DNA of 64,000 nucleotides, from the NCBI GenBank assembly GCA_014238945.1, contig JABAAB010000089.1:1-64000 (forward strand). Direction: 5' to 3'. Each line of letters begins with the position of its first letter. Within the stretch, counting starts at the first letter, position 1. The position numbers and the translations under genes are program-made. Source of the DNA: Lysobacterales bacterium. Its GTDB lineage: Bacteria; Pseudomonadota; Gammaproteobacteria; Xanthomonadales; SZUA-36. Positions 42,889 through 52,209 of this stretch are shown one piece after another. The notes beneath the pieces are model-generated. The model was not told the origin of the DNA. It was given only the letters and a program-made list of their open reading frames with translations, and searched no databases.

Positions 42889-44454
42889 CTAGGTTTGCAT
42901 AAGAGGGCCATACTGACGAGGCCCTTTGGTTCCGCACCTGGGTTGTTTGTTTGTAGAAATATTAATGGAATCCAGCATCAAAAGTTTCCTGTCCGGATCC
43001 ACGAATGTAATTTTCCGGTTTCCATACCTGCGTATTCCATCCAGCAGGTAGACCAGGGCAGCATTATCCACCTTGTCCACACAGTCAAAATGAATCCTCA
43101 CGGGCCGGAAATCAACGGAATCGGTTTGAAACCCAAATGGGTCATTTACCAGGGTTGTACTGGTCAGGTTACCCTGTGGATAGATATTGAGGCTATCGTT
43201 GCCTGTCTCACCACTACGCCAAATCGTCAGGTCCGGATCAAATCCGAGTTTTCTGGGCAATATCTGTGACAGGGCTTCATCAGAATAATTAATATCCAGG
43301 CCATCAAAGGCGCGCATGATCTTAAGATGCCTTCTGACTTTTGGCGAAATACCGTATATGAAATTTTGTCTCTGACATTCCTGCAGAGAAGTAAGCAGAC
43401 GTATGAGTCTTGCCAGAGCCGTGGATTCGATACGTGCCACTGAAGAGAAATTGAAAATAATCATCTCCTGCCAGTGATTATGGCAAAAATCGATTACACT
43501 CGATATTTCCAAGGCTTGGACGTTCTTCTGAAGATGAACACAGTGGACAATATCGCCATGGTTATTTTGTAGCTTTTGAATCTTTGCATTCGTCCTGAGT
43601 GAACTGATTGGCCTCCTCATAATTTCTTTCATCACCAAAGGCGGCAGCACCAGCAGGCCAAATTTGACCAGCCCTTCTGCATATCGTTTCCACAGTCGTT
43701 TTGGTTCCTGCATGCACCGGAATATCCATTCCAAACCGGATGATTGCATCCAATGGGGTGCACGTTTAACAGTACCTGCAAGAAACGACAGTGTTCCTCC
43801 AATGCCGATACTCACTGGGACATCCAGGTTGTAGCGGTTCCGTTCAAACCAGATTTCCTGTTTCGGATTTCCCAGGGCGAGTAAGAGAATATCGGGTTTG
43901 GCCCGATTTATTCTGTCGACAATGGCCTGGTCACTTTCTGCTGCATTTACCAGCCCGTCACCGCCAATATGTATGTAAGGTGAATCCGCACCTGCAATTT
44001 TCAGACCCGGGTACTTGTTCACAAGGGAACGTACTGCTTGCCTCGCGGTGTCCCTGTCCGAACCCAGCATGAAGATGCTGTGACCCTTGATGGCCGCATA
44101 TTCTGCCAACGAAGGGACCAGGTCTGCACCCGTCACCCGTTGTTTCAAAGACTGTCCGGTGAGTTTGCTCAACAGGACCAGCGGTGCACCGTCTGCTACC
44201 ACCAGGTCCGCCTTGCGTAATATTCGGAGGAGTTCAGGATCCCGAATCTGATTTGGCCATACACCCATCGCATTGACAATGAAGTCAACATTAATCGTAG
44301 CCACGTTTTGGGCCTTCTTCCGCTTCTTGTATCCAGTGATCATCCGGCCAATGCGCTTGACCGCTTCATCAAGCGTGACGTTGTCCACCGGCACGCCGAT
44401 AAGTACCGCTGCATTTTTACGACAGTTAATTTTGGGATGGGTATCAATTGACAT
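42889..44454 (-). CDS. WecG/TagA/CpsF glycosyltransferase with two STAS-like domains
   Basis: 521-aa protein; ATG 44454 has AGGA 6 bp upstream. Residues ~15-260 are a WecG/TagA-type GT26 enzyme that adds a sugar to an undecaprenyl-linked primer: VATINVDFIVNA, VVADGAPLVLLSKL with the presumed catalytic Asp88, LLLALGNPKQEIWFERNR and GIGGTLSFLAGTVKRAPHW. After a short membrane-associating helix (LVKFGLLVLPPLVMKEI) come two STAS-like regions: ~300-390 (MIIFNFSSVARIESTALARL) and ~430-500 (VRIHFDCVDKVDNAALVYLL), each with the beta strand plus small-residue helix of anti-sigma antagonist folds. Last gene of the SLBB-Wzz-WecG arm. The STAS part may regulate or localise the enzyme. Confidence 0.85.
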   Translation of the reverse strand: MSIDTHPKINCRKNAAVLIGVPVDNVTLDEAVKRIGRMITGYKKRKKAQNVATINVDFIVNAMGVWPNQIRDPELLRILRKADLVVADGAPLVLLSKLTGQSLKQRVTGADLVPSLAEYAAIKGHSIFMLGSDRDTARQAVRSLVNKYPGLKIAGADSPYIHIGGDGLVNAAESDQAIVDRINRAKPDILLLALGNPKQEIWFERNRYNLDVPVSIGIGGTLSFLAGTVKRAPHWMQSSGLEWIFRCMQEPKRLWKRYAEGLVKFGLLVLPPLVMKEIMRRPISSLRTNAKIQKLQNNHGDIVHCVHLQKNVQALEISSVIDFCHNHWQEMIIFNFSSVARIESTALARLIRLLTSLQECQRQNFIYGISPKVRRHLKIMRAFDGLDINYSDEALSQILPRKLGFDPDLTIWRSGETGNDSLNIYPQGNLTSTTLVNDPFGFQTDSVDFRPVRIHFDCVDKVDNAALVYLLDGIRRYGNRKITFVDPDRKLLMLDSINISTNKQPRCGTKGPRQYGPLMQT

Positions 44455-44689
44455 GTTTTTCCTAATTTGATTTACTCGTAGGCTATTAGATGCAATAGTC
44501 GTGCCGAATCCCGAAACCAATGGGTGGCGGGCCTCCCAGGCAGAGAAGGCCCCTTACGCCGTTTTAAGAATGCAAACTGCGAAGCAAGTTGATAAAAGTG
44601 GAATTCAATTAAATTACCTGTCCAGAACCATTGGTCTGTCGGTACTGACCGGGAGAAGTCAGTGTTGCTCCGGGGTGATCCCGGCGGGG

Positions 44690-45592
44690 CTATTTATAAT
44701 TTTTCAGCTCGTTACGGACTTTCTTAAGGACCAGCCTCAGACAGATCGAAAATACTGAAATAAGCACGCATCCAAGCATGACCAGAATCGTGATTCGTTT
44801 TCGGGAAGGACTGAATCTGTCAATTGGCTTATAGGCGTAATCCAATATCTCAACTGCAAATTCTGTCTTTGATTCAGCCAGCATCATCACAGCCATTTGG
44901 GCTTCTATCAGCCGGTAAATCGACTTTTGCATCGCTACAATTTCAGTACTCTCGGCCTGCTTGAGCAGGTACTCACGTTTCATTGCCGCCTCTTCCAGAG
45001 CCCGGGATCTCATAAAAAGGTTAAATTCTTCAACATACTGATTTGCCCACCGGTAGGCCAGATCAGGATCGGAAAAGCGAATTCGAACCGACAGAAAATC
45101 AGTTTTTGGGTCGTGGTCAATGAAGCGGACATTTTCATGAAACTGTGAAAACACGGCATCACTGTCTGGTTTTGGACCAATCCAGCGTTGTTCGTTTTCG
45201 CTCCACAATTTCGGATACAGCTGCCTGGCGACACCGGCATTTTCAATAAAAATCTCGGTAAAAGTTCGGGAACGCATTTTTGCCATAATGACAGCACGCT
45301 GGTTATCACTGATGGTGTCAAGAATGAACCCGTGTTCAACCAGGGTGATGACTTCAGGTGCCCGGCGATTATCAGGAGAGACACCTCCCGGATCACTGTG
45401 TTCGACTACGATAATGCGGGTGATTCCTTCGAATTTCTCCGACGCAAGATAGGTCGCAGCATAGACACTGATTCCCGTCAGCAAGGTGAGCAACACGACC
45501 CGGTAACGATATCGGATGATCTCAAATACGAACTCCAGCAGATCTACCTGCGCTTCGACACCCGGAGTAATACTGGCTTCCATGGTACTCAT
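44690..45592 (-). CDS. Wzz-type polysaccharide chain-length protein
   Basis: 300-aa inner-membrane polysaccharide co-polymerase. Two spans flank a periplasmic coiled-coil region: VVLLTLLTGISVYAATYLAS (near residue 33-52) and ITILVMLGCVLISVFSICLR (near 262-285), the latter preceded by the proline-rich KPIDRFSPSRKR segment typical of Wzz proteins. The periplasmic part is helical (YVEEFNLFMRSRALEEAAMK). It lacks a cytoplasmic BY-kinase domain and no separate kinase is in the window, so length control is not of the Wzc type. It starts 9 bp after the SLBB gene stops, in the same operon. Confidence 0.85.
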   Translation of the reverse strand: MSTMEASITPGVEAQVDLLEFVFEIIRYRYRVVLLTLLTGISVYAATYLASEKFEGITRIIVVEHSDPGGVSPDNRRAPEVITLVEHGFILDTISDNQRAVIMAKMRSRTFTEIFIENAGVARQLYPKLWSENEQRWIGPKPDSDAVFSQFHENVRFIDHDPKTDFLSVRIRFSDPDLAYRWANQYVEEFNLFMRSRALEEAAMKREYLLKQAESTEIVAMQKSIYRLIEAQMAVMMLAESKTEFAVEILDYAYKPIDRFSPSRKRITILVMLGCVLISVFSICLRLVLKKVRNELKNYK

Positions 45593-45601
45593 GCATTTCT
45601 C

Positions 45602-48427
45602 CTACAGAATCACCGCTGATGTGAGGGCAAGCTGGAAAAGGGTCTTTGTCCAGGATTCAAGTTTTTCAAAGCCATTGATTCTGTCCACATTCAGGGGCAC
45701 GTAAATCGTCGCACCGGCTCTGACATCAATATTCTTGGCCCTGCCCAGGAAACTCCCCGGTCTCATCGAAACAACCTCTCCGTTGGCCTGTACTACATAG
45801 GCGTGTTTGAGTTTTCCCAAAACCGTATTACCACCACTGAGGTCGATGTAGAAACGACTCCTCTTACCGGTCTGTACCTGGTGTGATGTTGGGTAGTAAA
45901 CCTGGCCAGCCACGCTCACTTCATCTGCGAACAGGGGAACGTATAACTTGTCGCCGTCCTCCAGGGCAATATCAGCGTGGCTGTCGCATTCAACCGCACT
46001 CTGCAAGTCGATCACCATGCGGCCACTGGCTTTTTTGTCCTTGAGCTGTTTTATCACCTTGATCACATCATAATTTGCGTCCCTGGCCGGCATTTTCTCG
46101 TCGTTGAGTTTAGACGGTGAAAGCTGCAGATTGACCAGTAACTCATCCATATGCTCTTTCAGACGGTCGAGGGAAACCTGCTGTTTCGTTCTTACGCTTT
46201 CCCTGGTAAAAATAGCTCCATGTGTATAGGCACCGGGACGAAAAGCACCGAACCGTCCGATCAGACTGCACAGGGTTTCTCCGTTTTGCACAATGTAGGA
46301 TCCCGGAAATTTGACTTCGCCGCTGACTTCAACACGCAGCTGTTCGGACCAGTCTGGCTTGGGAAATATTGTGAGGTGATCATAGGCCATGAGTTCGTGC
46401 TGGTTGTCACCGGATAAAATCTCGGTCAATTCCAGTTTTTCACGTCGAAATTCCTGGTACTGATCACCGTTGACAGCAAAGCGGGTCAGCTCGGCCAGGT
46501 GCCCATAGGCCTTTTCCTTCAACCCTCCGGCTGCCCTGATCAGGTCGGATGGCCGCATACCCGGTTCCAGGGGGTAACGTCCCGGTTGGTATACAGGTCC
46601 ATCTACGAAAACCGCGGGTGACAGTTCACTGTAATCTGTTTCTTTGATCATTTGATCAAGGTCATTCGAAATGAGTTGGGAGCGATTGTGGTCCTCACCG
46701 AAAACATAGATGCGGTCTAATGGCTGGATGAGCGGGTTATGTGCATCCCTGTCGAACAGATCTGCCTTGTCGTAGCGCACCGAGAACATGGAAAGTCTTT
46801 TGGTTTGTGGATTCGTCCTCACTATGAGAACGTAGTCCCGGTCCGCGCCGGGTAACAGTCCGCCAGCAGCCTTGATGGCAATGTCCAATCGTGTGGATTT
46901 TTGCAGGGGAAACCTGCCGGTATGTCGGGTGTGCCCAAGAAAATCGAGAACCATTGGAAGCTCACCTTCCGCGGACTGGCGCTCCATTTGATCAACCAGA
47001 CCCGCCACCCGTGAAGCACGTGGCTGAGAGCGTTCAAAGACGATCAACTCGTCACGATTTTTGAGTTCGATATTGGAACTGGAATGCCTGTCTGTCAGAA
47101 TTTGTCCCAATTCCACGAAAATGACCTTGATTCTTTTCGTGTTGGGTACTTCCCGTCGTAACAGTGCAAAATCAAAATCAGCGTTGGGCAACAGATCATT
47201 TACATGGGAAAACAGGTCGCTGATGCGTTTCCCTGGTTTGAACTGGTATCCACCCGGTCTTTTTACATGTCCTGACAGTAAAACAACATCCCGCATCGTA
47301 TCCATTACGGGTAAAACCCTCACCACGTCCCCGTCTTGTATGGGGATCTTCAGTTGTCGGGGATCACTGGTTTTAGCCCCACGCAACTCGACCAGGGTGC
47401 GATAGCTATCCTTTGTAATCCGTTCAATGTGGGAATCCTGAATGGAGGCAGTGGGCAGAACACCGCCTGCCATTGCAATCAACTCTCCGACGGTTTTTTC
47501 ATTCTTCAATTCGTAAATGGCCGGTCTTTGTATTTCCCCACCAACACCCACTGTTGCGCCGATTGTGGGTATGAAAATGATATCGTTGTGCTCCAGGCGG
47601 ACATCCTTGCTGGAGTCCCCATGTTGCAAGACATCATACAAATCAAAAGTCGTGACGGTCCTGTCGATTCGCTTGAGTTGAATGTTGCGTAAGGAACCTG
47701 TGCGTTTCACACCACCGCTATTGAGCAAGGCATTAAACAAGGTAGACAGACCACTGACCGTATAACGACCCGGCTTGACAGCTTCCCCTGCCAGAATGAC
47801 ATGAATGGTTCTCAGTTCAGCCATTGTGACCACGGTATTGATTCCGATAACCCCTTGTGAAAACTGTTGCTTTATGGATTCTTTAACTTCGCTGAAGGTC
47901 ATTCCCGTAACCTCCAGGGGTCCAAACTCAGGGATTAACAAACGCCCATCACGCTGAACGACGAGACGATATTCAACATTCTTCTTCCCATAGAGCTGGA
48001 CAACGATCGTGTCTCCGGGTCCTACATGGTAGTCAGAAGGGATGGGAAGATTGGTAACTGGAACAAAGGTGGTTGGTATGGAGGAAAAAAAATCGTAGCC
48101 GTATTGACTGAGTTCATCTTGAATACGTTGATTTTGTATCTTTTCTTCCAGTGTTATTTCATCCAGACCTTTTGCAATCTCGGCTTCCACCTGTGAGGGA
48201 CCCGTCTCCTCAACTGGGTCAATCTGGAGTCGTGTATTTAAAAGATCTGACAGTGGATCATCCTGTCCACTGGGTGCACTGCTTAGCTGTTGTGTTTCCT
48301 GTAATGCTTCAAGGGGTAATACAAGGGGATCGAAATCCTGGGCATAAACGTCAAGGGATGCAAAGTGTCCCGACAAGAGCAGGGTGATACCAAAACTTCT
48401 AATAGGTATGTTCAGGTAACTTTTCAT
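45602..48427 (-). CDS. Large SLBB-domain outer-membrane polysaccharide export protein
   Basis: 941-aa exported protein with a signal peptide (SFGITLLLSGHFASLDVYAQ). Residues ~130-200 are the Poly_export domain (YHVGPGDTIVVQLYGKKNVE, RDGRLLIPEFGPLEVTGMTF); then a series of at least six SLBB beta-grasp units (VILAGEAVKPGRYTVSGLST, VLLSGHVKRPGGYQF, VFVDGPVYQPGRYPLEPGMR, VSGEVKFPGSYIVQNG, VSVAGQVYYPTSHQVQTG), ending with a hydrophobic C-terminal helix. The size is about twice that of Wza; such long SLBB proteins occur in gliding/exopolysaccharide systems. First gene of the minus-strand export operon; two palindromes lie upstream. Confidence 0.88.
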   Translation of the reverse strand: MKSYLNIPIRSFGITLLLSGHFASLDVYAQDFDPLVLPLEALQETQQLSSAPSGQDDPLSDLLNTRLQIDPVEETGPSQVEAEIAKGLDEITLEEKIQNQRIQDELSQYGYDFFSSIPTTFVPVTNLPIPSDYHVGPGDTIVVQLYGKKNVEYRLVVQRDGRLLIPEFGPLEVTGMTFSEVKESIKQQFSQGVIGINTVVTMAELRTIHVILAGEAVKPGRYTVSGLSTLFNALLNSGGVKRTGSLRNIQLKRIDRTVTTFDLYDVLQHGDSSKDVRLEHNDIIFIPTIGATVGVGGEIQRPAIYELKNEKTVGELIAMAGGVLPTASIQDSHIERITKDSYRTLVELRGAKTSDPRQLKIPIQDGDVVRVLPVMDTMRDVVLLSGHVKRPGGYQFKPGKRISDLFSHVNDLLPNADFDFALLRREVPNTKRIKVIFVELGQILTDRHSSSNIELKNRDELIVFERSQPRASRVAGLVDQMERQSAEGELPMVLDFLGHTRHTGRFPLQKSTRLDIAIKAAGGLLPGADRDYVLIVRTNPQTKRLSMFSVRYDKADLFDRDAHNPLIQPLDRIYVFGEDHNRSQLISNDLDQMIKETDYSELSPAVFVDGPVYQPGRYPLEPGMRPSDLIRAAGGLKEKAYGHLAELTRFAVNGDQYQEFRREKLELTEILSGDNQHELMAYDHLTIFPKPDWSEQLRVEVSGEVKFPGSYIVQNGETLCSLIGRFGAFRPGAYTHGAIFTRESVRTKQQVSLDRLKEHMDELLVNLQLSPSKLNDEKMPARDANYDVIKVIKQLKDKKASGRMVIDLQSAVECDSHADIALEDGDKLYVPLFADEVSVAGQVYYPTSHQVQTGKRSRFYIDLSGGNTVLGKLKHAYVVQANGEVVSMRPGSFLGRAKNIDVRAGATIYVPLNVDRINGFEKLESWTKTLFQLALTSAVIL

Positions 48428-48451
48428 GATGTTTTACGCCCACAAATTAAT

Positions 48452-48465
48452 AACGATTGATCGTT
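48452..48465. promoter_or_regulatory. AACGATTGATCGTT palindrome upstream of the SLBB gene
   Basis: Arms AACGAT and ATCGTT separated by TG, 25-38 bp before the export-operon start codon. The position suits a repressor or activator operator; no cognate regulator is encoded nearby. Confidence 0.45.
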
Positions 48466-48551
48466 TTCATAGCAAAATCCTTGCCAAAATTATTTATTGT
48501 TTATTTTCAAATAGTTATGCTTTACATCCGATACCCACATCCACCAATAAT

Positions 48552-48564
48552 TGCAATTTGCGAA
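48552..48564. promoter_or_regulatory. TTGCAATTTGCGA near-palindrome upstream of the SLBB gene
   Basis: Differs by one base from the palindrome TCGCAATTTGCGA at 33635-33647 upstream of the giant metalloprotease. A further half-site, CAATTTGCAA, lies at 48596-48605. Suggests, weakly, common control of matrix polysaccharide and secreted protease. Confidence 0.3.
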
Positions 48565-48920
48565 TCATGATGTGAAATACCCCGAGGTCATTTTTCAATT
48601 TGCAATACGGTGTACATGGGTATCGATATCGGACCTATCCGGGATTGAATCCGGCCGGACCACCCCGGTTTTGACACGCTTGAATAGAGATCGATTTGAA
48701 ATCCAGAGCACTGAGGAGAACTGCTGATCGGCGGTATGCCAATGACTAAAATGATAATCCGGTCACGAGGGCTGATTTAACTTTCCCGGTCTTGATGCAG
48801 GCCGTGTGTGCAGGGGGCTGCCGAAATACCTCCTCTGGCAACAGTTCCGATACGGCTCTTTAATCGTGTGGGCTGTGAGAGCACCGGAACTACTGCCAGA
48901 AGTTGTACATTCCATCGTGT

Positions 48921-49427
48921 TTACACGTTTAATAAATGGTTTCTGAAGGACTGTTTTATCCGCATGAAACGACGCAGATGCTGTAGCTGGGGAACTTTGC
49001 GTGCTATCGAACATTTCCAGAACCAGGCCCCTGTCACTTCCCGCCCGTCCACGCTTGGAGCCTGGTAGTCCTGCAGCTTCACTTCAAATATGTGGTCACA
49101 CACAGGTACCCCCTGAATTTTGTAATTCACTGGGCCCAGTGGGTGTAGCTGAGTCTCCGTCACCGTGATTCCTGTTTCTTCCATCAGTTCCCGTACGGCC
49201 GCGGAGATGGGCTCTTCATTTCGTGATATCCCTCCTCCGGGAAGGTAATAGCCTTTACGGTAGGAATTTTTGATTACCAGAACTTTGTCCCGGTACCAGA
49301 CGAGTACTTGAGCACCGGTCAGTTTTTTGCCGGTTATATCGCACCACATGAGACGTAAATTCCATGCAATCACAAGTACAGGATGCAGACCGCGGTTTAA
49401 CCACTTCAAAATAGTTGAGATATTCAT
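48921..49427 (-). CDS. NUDIX hydrolase
   Basis: 168-aa NUDIX enzyme cleaving a nucleoside diphosphate linked to X. The Nudix box is canonical: GGISRNE, seven residues, RELMEETGI (GX5EX7REUXEEXGU). An N-terminal helix (TILKWLNRGLHPVLVIAWNL) precedes the core and may associate with membrane. It lies between the two arms of the polysaccharide locus, where a nucleotide-sugar hydrolase would fit, but specificity cannot be read from sequence. The minus-strand gene has its own upstream region. Confidence 0.85.
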   Translation of the reverse strand: MNISTILKWLNRGLHPVLVIAWNLRLMWCDITGKKLTGAQVLVWYRDKVLVIKNSYRKGYYLPGGGISRNEEPISAAVRELMEETGITVTETQLHPLGPVNYKIQGVPVCDHIFEVKLQDYQAPSVDGREVTGAWFWKCSIARKVPQLQHLRRFMRIKQSFRNHLLNV

Positions 49428-49514
49428 GTTGCAGCCAACTCAATCTGGCGGGTTATATATAAGGAGGGGTCGTGAATCAGTACCACCACCAGCAGGGGGC
49501 CAGCCAGCATCAAG

Positions 49515-49745
49515 TTATCGGAATGTGTTCTTATCATCGCGTTCATCTCTGTCCATATGTGTAAATCCATTGTTTGGCCCGGTGAAATTGTGTTCGTCAA
49601 AAATTGACCGGGTAAGTTCCTGTATTGAGATATGCAATTTGGATGCCAGCTCCTCTTTTCCTGCCTGCACGTCAGTATTAGTCAACATATCCGGCAAATT
49701 AGAACGGGTATCAACCCGCAGGGGTATTCCGATCTGTGCATGCAA
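49515..49745 (-). CDS. Possible small protein, unrecognised
   Basis: 76-codon frame in the ~490-bp gap between the NUDIX and GT4 genes. Acidic, soluble, with a helical centre (AGKEELASKLHISIQELTR) and no signal or membrane segment. No ribosome-binding site is evident and I recognise no family. It may be spurious. Confidence 0.2.
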   Translation of the reverse strand: MHAQIGIPLRVDTRSNLPDMLTNTDVQAGKEELASKLHISIQELTRSIFDEHNFTGPNNGFTHMDRDERDDKNTFR

Positions 49746-49913
49746 AATAGAAGTGGATTAGCAGTCTGCAATGCATAACGCAGACCTGCTGCGGTTGCGA
49801 ACAAGGGTTTTGTCCTGATCAGCTTGATTCTCCTCGCCTTTGACAGATGGCACGAGTATTGCTTTCACAATCTGGTAAAAATTTATTTATGCGATCTTGA
49901 ACAGGAGAATAAT

Positions 49914-51140
49914 GTGGGCAAATTGCTTTTCCTTACACCGGAGCTGCCGTGGCCGCCATATAGTGGTGGACGTATCAAGAGTTCAAAACTGGTGGAACAC
50001 CTGCACCAGCGTTATCAACTGGATGTTGGCTGTCTGCTCAAAGGAGATGATATGGATCATCTTCCCGGGTTCAAGGAAACCGGTCTGGCAAACAGGTTCA
50101 TTTCCGAGGCCATTGACATCTCCAGGTCCCCCGTGAATTTGCTCAAGAGCATTCAACTGGGTCTTCCGCTAAATGTTTACCGGACCCGCAGCCTGAAATT
50201 CGCGAGCAGCATACGTGCATGTATCGATGACTACGATGCGGTGTTCGTGGATCACTACGAGATGATGCAATACATACCCTCAGATTTTAAAAAGCCGGTC
50301 ATTTTGCATCAGCACAATGCCTATTATGTTCTATGGGAGAGCTATGCCAGGTTCGGAAATGGCATCGGGCTCCGCGTCGCGGCATGGCTCGAGTCAAAGC
50401 GGGTTAAGAAATACGAGGCCGGGGTCTGCAATCGTGCTGACCTCGTTTATGCGGCACCAAATGATATGAATAAACTCTCCGAAATCGGTGTTGAAGTGAG
50501 TAAACTCGCACCGACCATGCATCTCGGAGATGACCGGCAACTGAAACTTCCCCGCCTGAAATGGGACACTACCAGCCGGTCACTGCTTTACGTTGGTCAT
50601 CTGAAATGGGAGCCAAATGTCCAGGGACTTCTTTGGTTTCTCAATGAATCATGGCCCACTTTGAATTACGAGTATCCGGATCTCGAATTTAATATTGTTG
50701 GTGCTAACCCGGACCAGCGACTGGTTGAATTAACTTCCAAAGAAAGTCGGGTGACCTTGCAGGGTTTTCAGGAAGACCTGGAGCCCTGGATCAAATCCAG
50801 CCGCGTATTTATTGCGCCCTTGTTAATGGGCAGCGGCATCAAGGTGAAAGTCATCAATGCGATGACCCGCGGAATACCCACAGTAACAACATCAGTGGGC
50901 GTAGAAGGCCTGGAGGTCAATCACTTGCGGGAACTGGCCATAGCTGATAGTGCTCAAGAGATGACTGATCATGTCAGTACGCTTCTGGGATGCAAGGATA
51001 CCTGGGAGAGACTGGCACTGAATTCCAGACGTACAGCAGCCAGGCAATTTACCTGGAAAAGAACCTTTGACCAGATGCAAAGAACCCTGGATGTGCTGAT
51101 TCCCGGAACAGTCCAGGAGGTTCTCGACGATGCGGCATAA
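49914..51140 (+). CDS. GT4-type glycosyltransferase
   Basis: 408-aa cytoplasmic enzyme transferring a sugar from a nucleotide donor to the growing lipid-linked repeat unit. GTG 49914 is the start: AGGAGA lies 6 bp upstream and the protein begins with the typical strand LLFLTPELPWPPYSGGRIK. C-terminal GT-B half: LLYVGHLKWEPNVQGLLWF, FNIVGANPD, VTLQGFQEDLEPW and the donor-binding GSGIKVKVINAMTRGIPTVT. Related to sugar transferases of exosortase-linked EPS loci. First gene of the plus-strand arm; its end overlaps the GT2 start by 11 bp. Confidence 0.88.
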   Translation: MGKLLFLTPELPWPPYSGGRIKSSKLVEHLHQRYQLDVGCLLKGDDMDHLPGFKETGLANRFISEAIDISRSPVNLLKSIQLGLPLNVYRTRSLKFASSIRACIDDYDAVFVDHYEMMQYIPSDFKKPVILHQHNAYYVLWESYARFGNGIGLRVAAWLESKRVKKYEAGVCNRADLVYAAPNDMNKLSEIGVEVSKLAPTMHLGDDRQLKLPRLKWDTTSRSLLYVGHLKWEPNVQGLLWFLNESWPTLNYEYPDLEFNIVGANPDQRLVELTSKESRVTLQGFQEDLEPWIKSSRVFIAPLLMGSGIKVKVINAMTRGIPTVTTSVGVEGLEVNHLRELAIADSAQEMTDHVSTLLGCKDTWERLALNSRRTAARQFTWKRTFDQMQRTLDVLIPGTVQEVLDDAA

Positions 51141-52209
51141 AGAAATGACTCCGGATATCCAATCCAATATATGCATCATTCTCGTCAACTGGAATGGAGG
51201 TGACGATACCATTGAATGTCTCGAGACTTTGACCAGACTCAATTACCAAAATTATCAGATCGTCGTTTGTGACAACCAATCTTCGGATTCATCAATCGAG
51301 AAAATTCAACAATGGGCAGGTGGAAATTACCTGCCTTTTTTTTCCAAGGAATCCATCACAAACAACTTGCTGGCATCAAAAAGGCCGGCAGAGATTTCCA
51401 TACAGACAGTGGAGCGTGCCAGGGTAGAAGACGCATCTGACCCTGCGCTTGTCGATCCGTGTTTATTGCTGGTTAATACCGGGGGCAACCTGGGATTTGC
51501 CGGTGCAAACAATGTGGGCATTCGCTATGCCATGAACAGCGGACGATTCGACTATATCTGGCTGGTAAACAACGATACTGTTGTGGACGCGGATTCCCTG
51601 ACTGCGATGCTCACCAGGGTTCAAAATCATCCCCGGCCTTCAATCTGTGGCTCCAAGGTTCTCTACTACACCGATCCAACCGTGATCCAGGCTCTTGGGG
51701 GCTCAAGGTTCAACCGCTGGACCGGGGTCGCTTCACGATCACTCGGTCGTGATATTGATGACAGGGTTGCCATCAATCACCGGCATTACGAGAATCAGCT
51801 AACTTACATTGTGGCCGTGTCCTGCCTGGTTCCGACAAGTTTTATCAAAGATATTGGATTGATGAATGAGCGATATTTTCTCTATTACGAGGAAGTGGAC
51901 TGGAGCCTGCGCGCAGAAGGTAAATATGAACCGGTGTACGCAGAGGATTCCAGAATTTACCACAAGGAAGGGGCCAGCATCGGTTCTGAATCAGGTGACC
52001 GTCCTTCCTCGCTGTTTTCCGATTTCTATACGTTCAGAAACAAGTTGAAGATTATTCAAACCTTCAACCCGGTGGCAATACCCATAGCTTATGGATACAC
52101 CGTATTGCAGGCATTCAACCGCATGCGTCGCAGGCAATGGGACAAAGCCGCTTTGATCATGAAAATTCTCCTTGGCAAATCACGGTGGCAGGAATGCGAT
52201 TCAATCTGA
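51130..52209 (+). CDS. GT2 family glycosyltransferase
   Basis: 359-aa GT-A fold enzyme, rhamnosyltransferase-like. ICIILVNWNGGDDTIECLET opens the fold, followed by VVCDNQSSDSSI, GGNLGFAGANNVGIRYAMNS and the acidic donor/metal motif WLVNNDTVVD; later FFLYYEEVDWSLRAEGK is the catalytic-base ED-type block typical of rhamnosyl/galactofuranosyl transferases. ATG 51130 overlaps the preceding gene and its end overlaps the next by 16 bp, so translation is coupled. An unusually long insert (about residues 65-110) separates the first two motifs. Confidence 0.9.
   Translation: MRHKEMTPDIQSNICIILVNWNGGDDTIECLETLTRLNYQNYQIVVCDNQSSDSSIEKIQQWAGGNYLPFFSKESITNNLLASKRPAEISIQTVERARVEDASDPALVDPCLLLVNTGGNLGFAGANNVGIRYAMNSGRFDYIWLVNNDTVVDADSLTAMLTRVQNHPRPSICGSKVLYYTDPTVIQALGGSRFNRWTGVASRSLGRDIDDRVAINHRHYENQLTYIVAVSCLVPTSFIKDIGLMNERYFLYYEEVDWSLRAEGKYEPVYAEDSRIYHKEGASIGSESGDRPSSLFSDFYTFRNKLKIIQTFNPVAIPIAYGYTVLQAFNRMRRRQWDKAALIMKILLGKSRWQECDSI

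Larger units (their letters stand above)
48428..48920. other. Promoter region of the polysaccharide export operon
   Basis: Almost 500 bp without a supported gene. AT-rich just upstream of the SLBB start, with the palindrome AACGATTGATCGTT at 48452-48465 and TTGCAATTTGCGA at 48552-48564. Further upstream nothing could be assigned. Confidence 0.45.

Noticed and set aside
49327..49761. Plus-strand open frame of 144 codons between NUDIX and GT4 genes
   Set aside because: Antisense to the NUDIX N-terminus over its first part, no ribosome-binding site, serine/cysteine-rich random composition.
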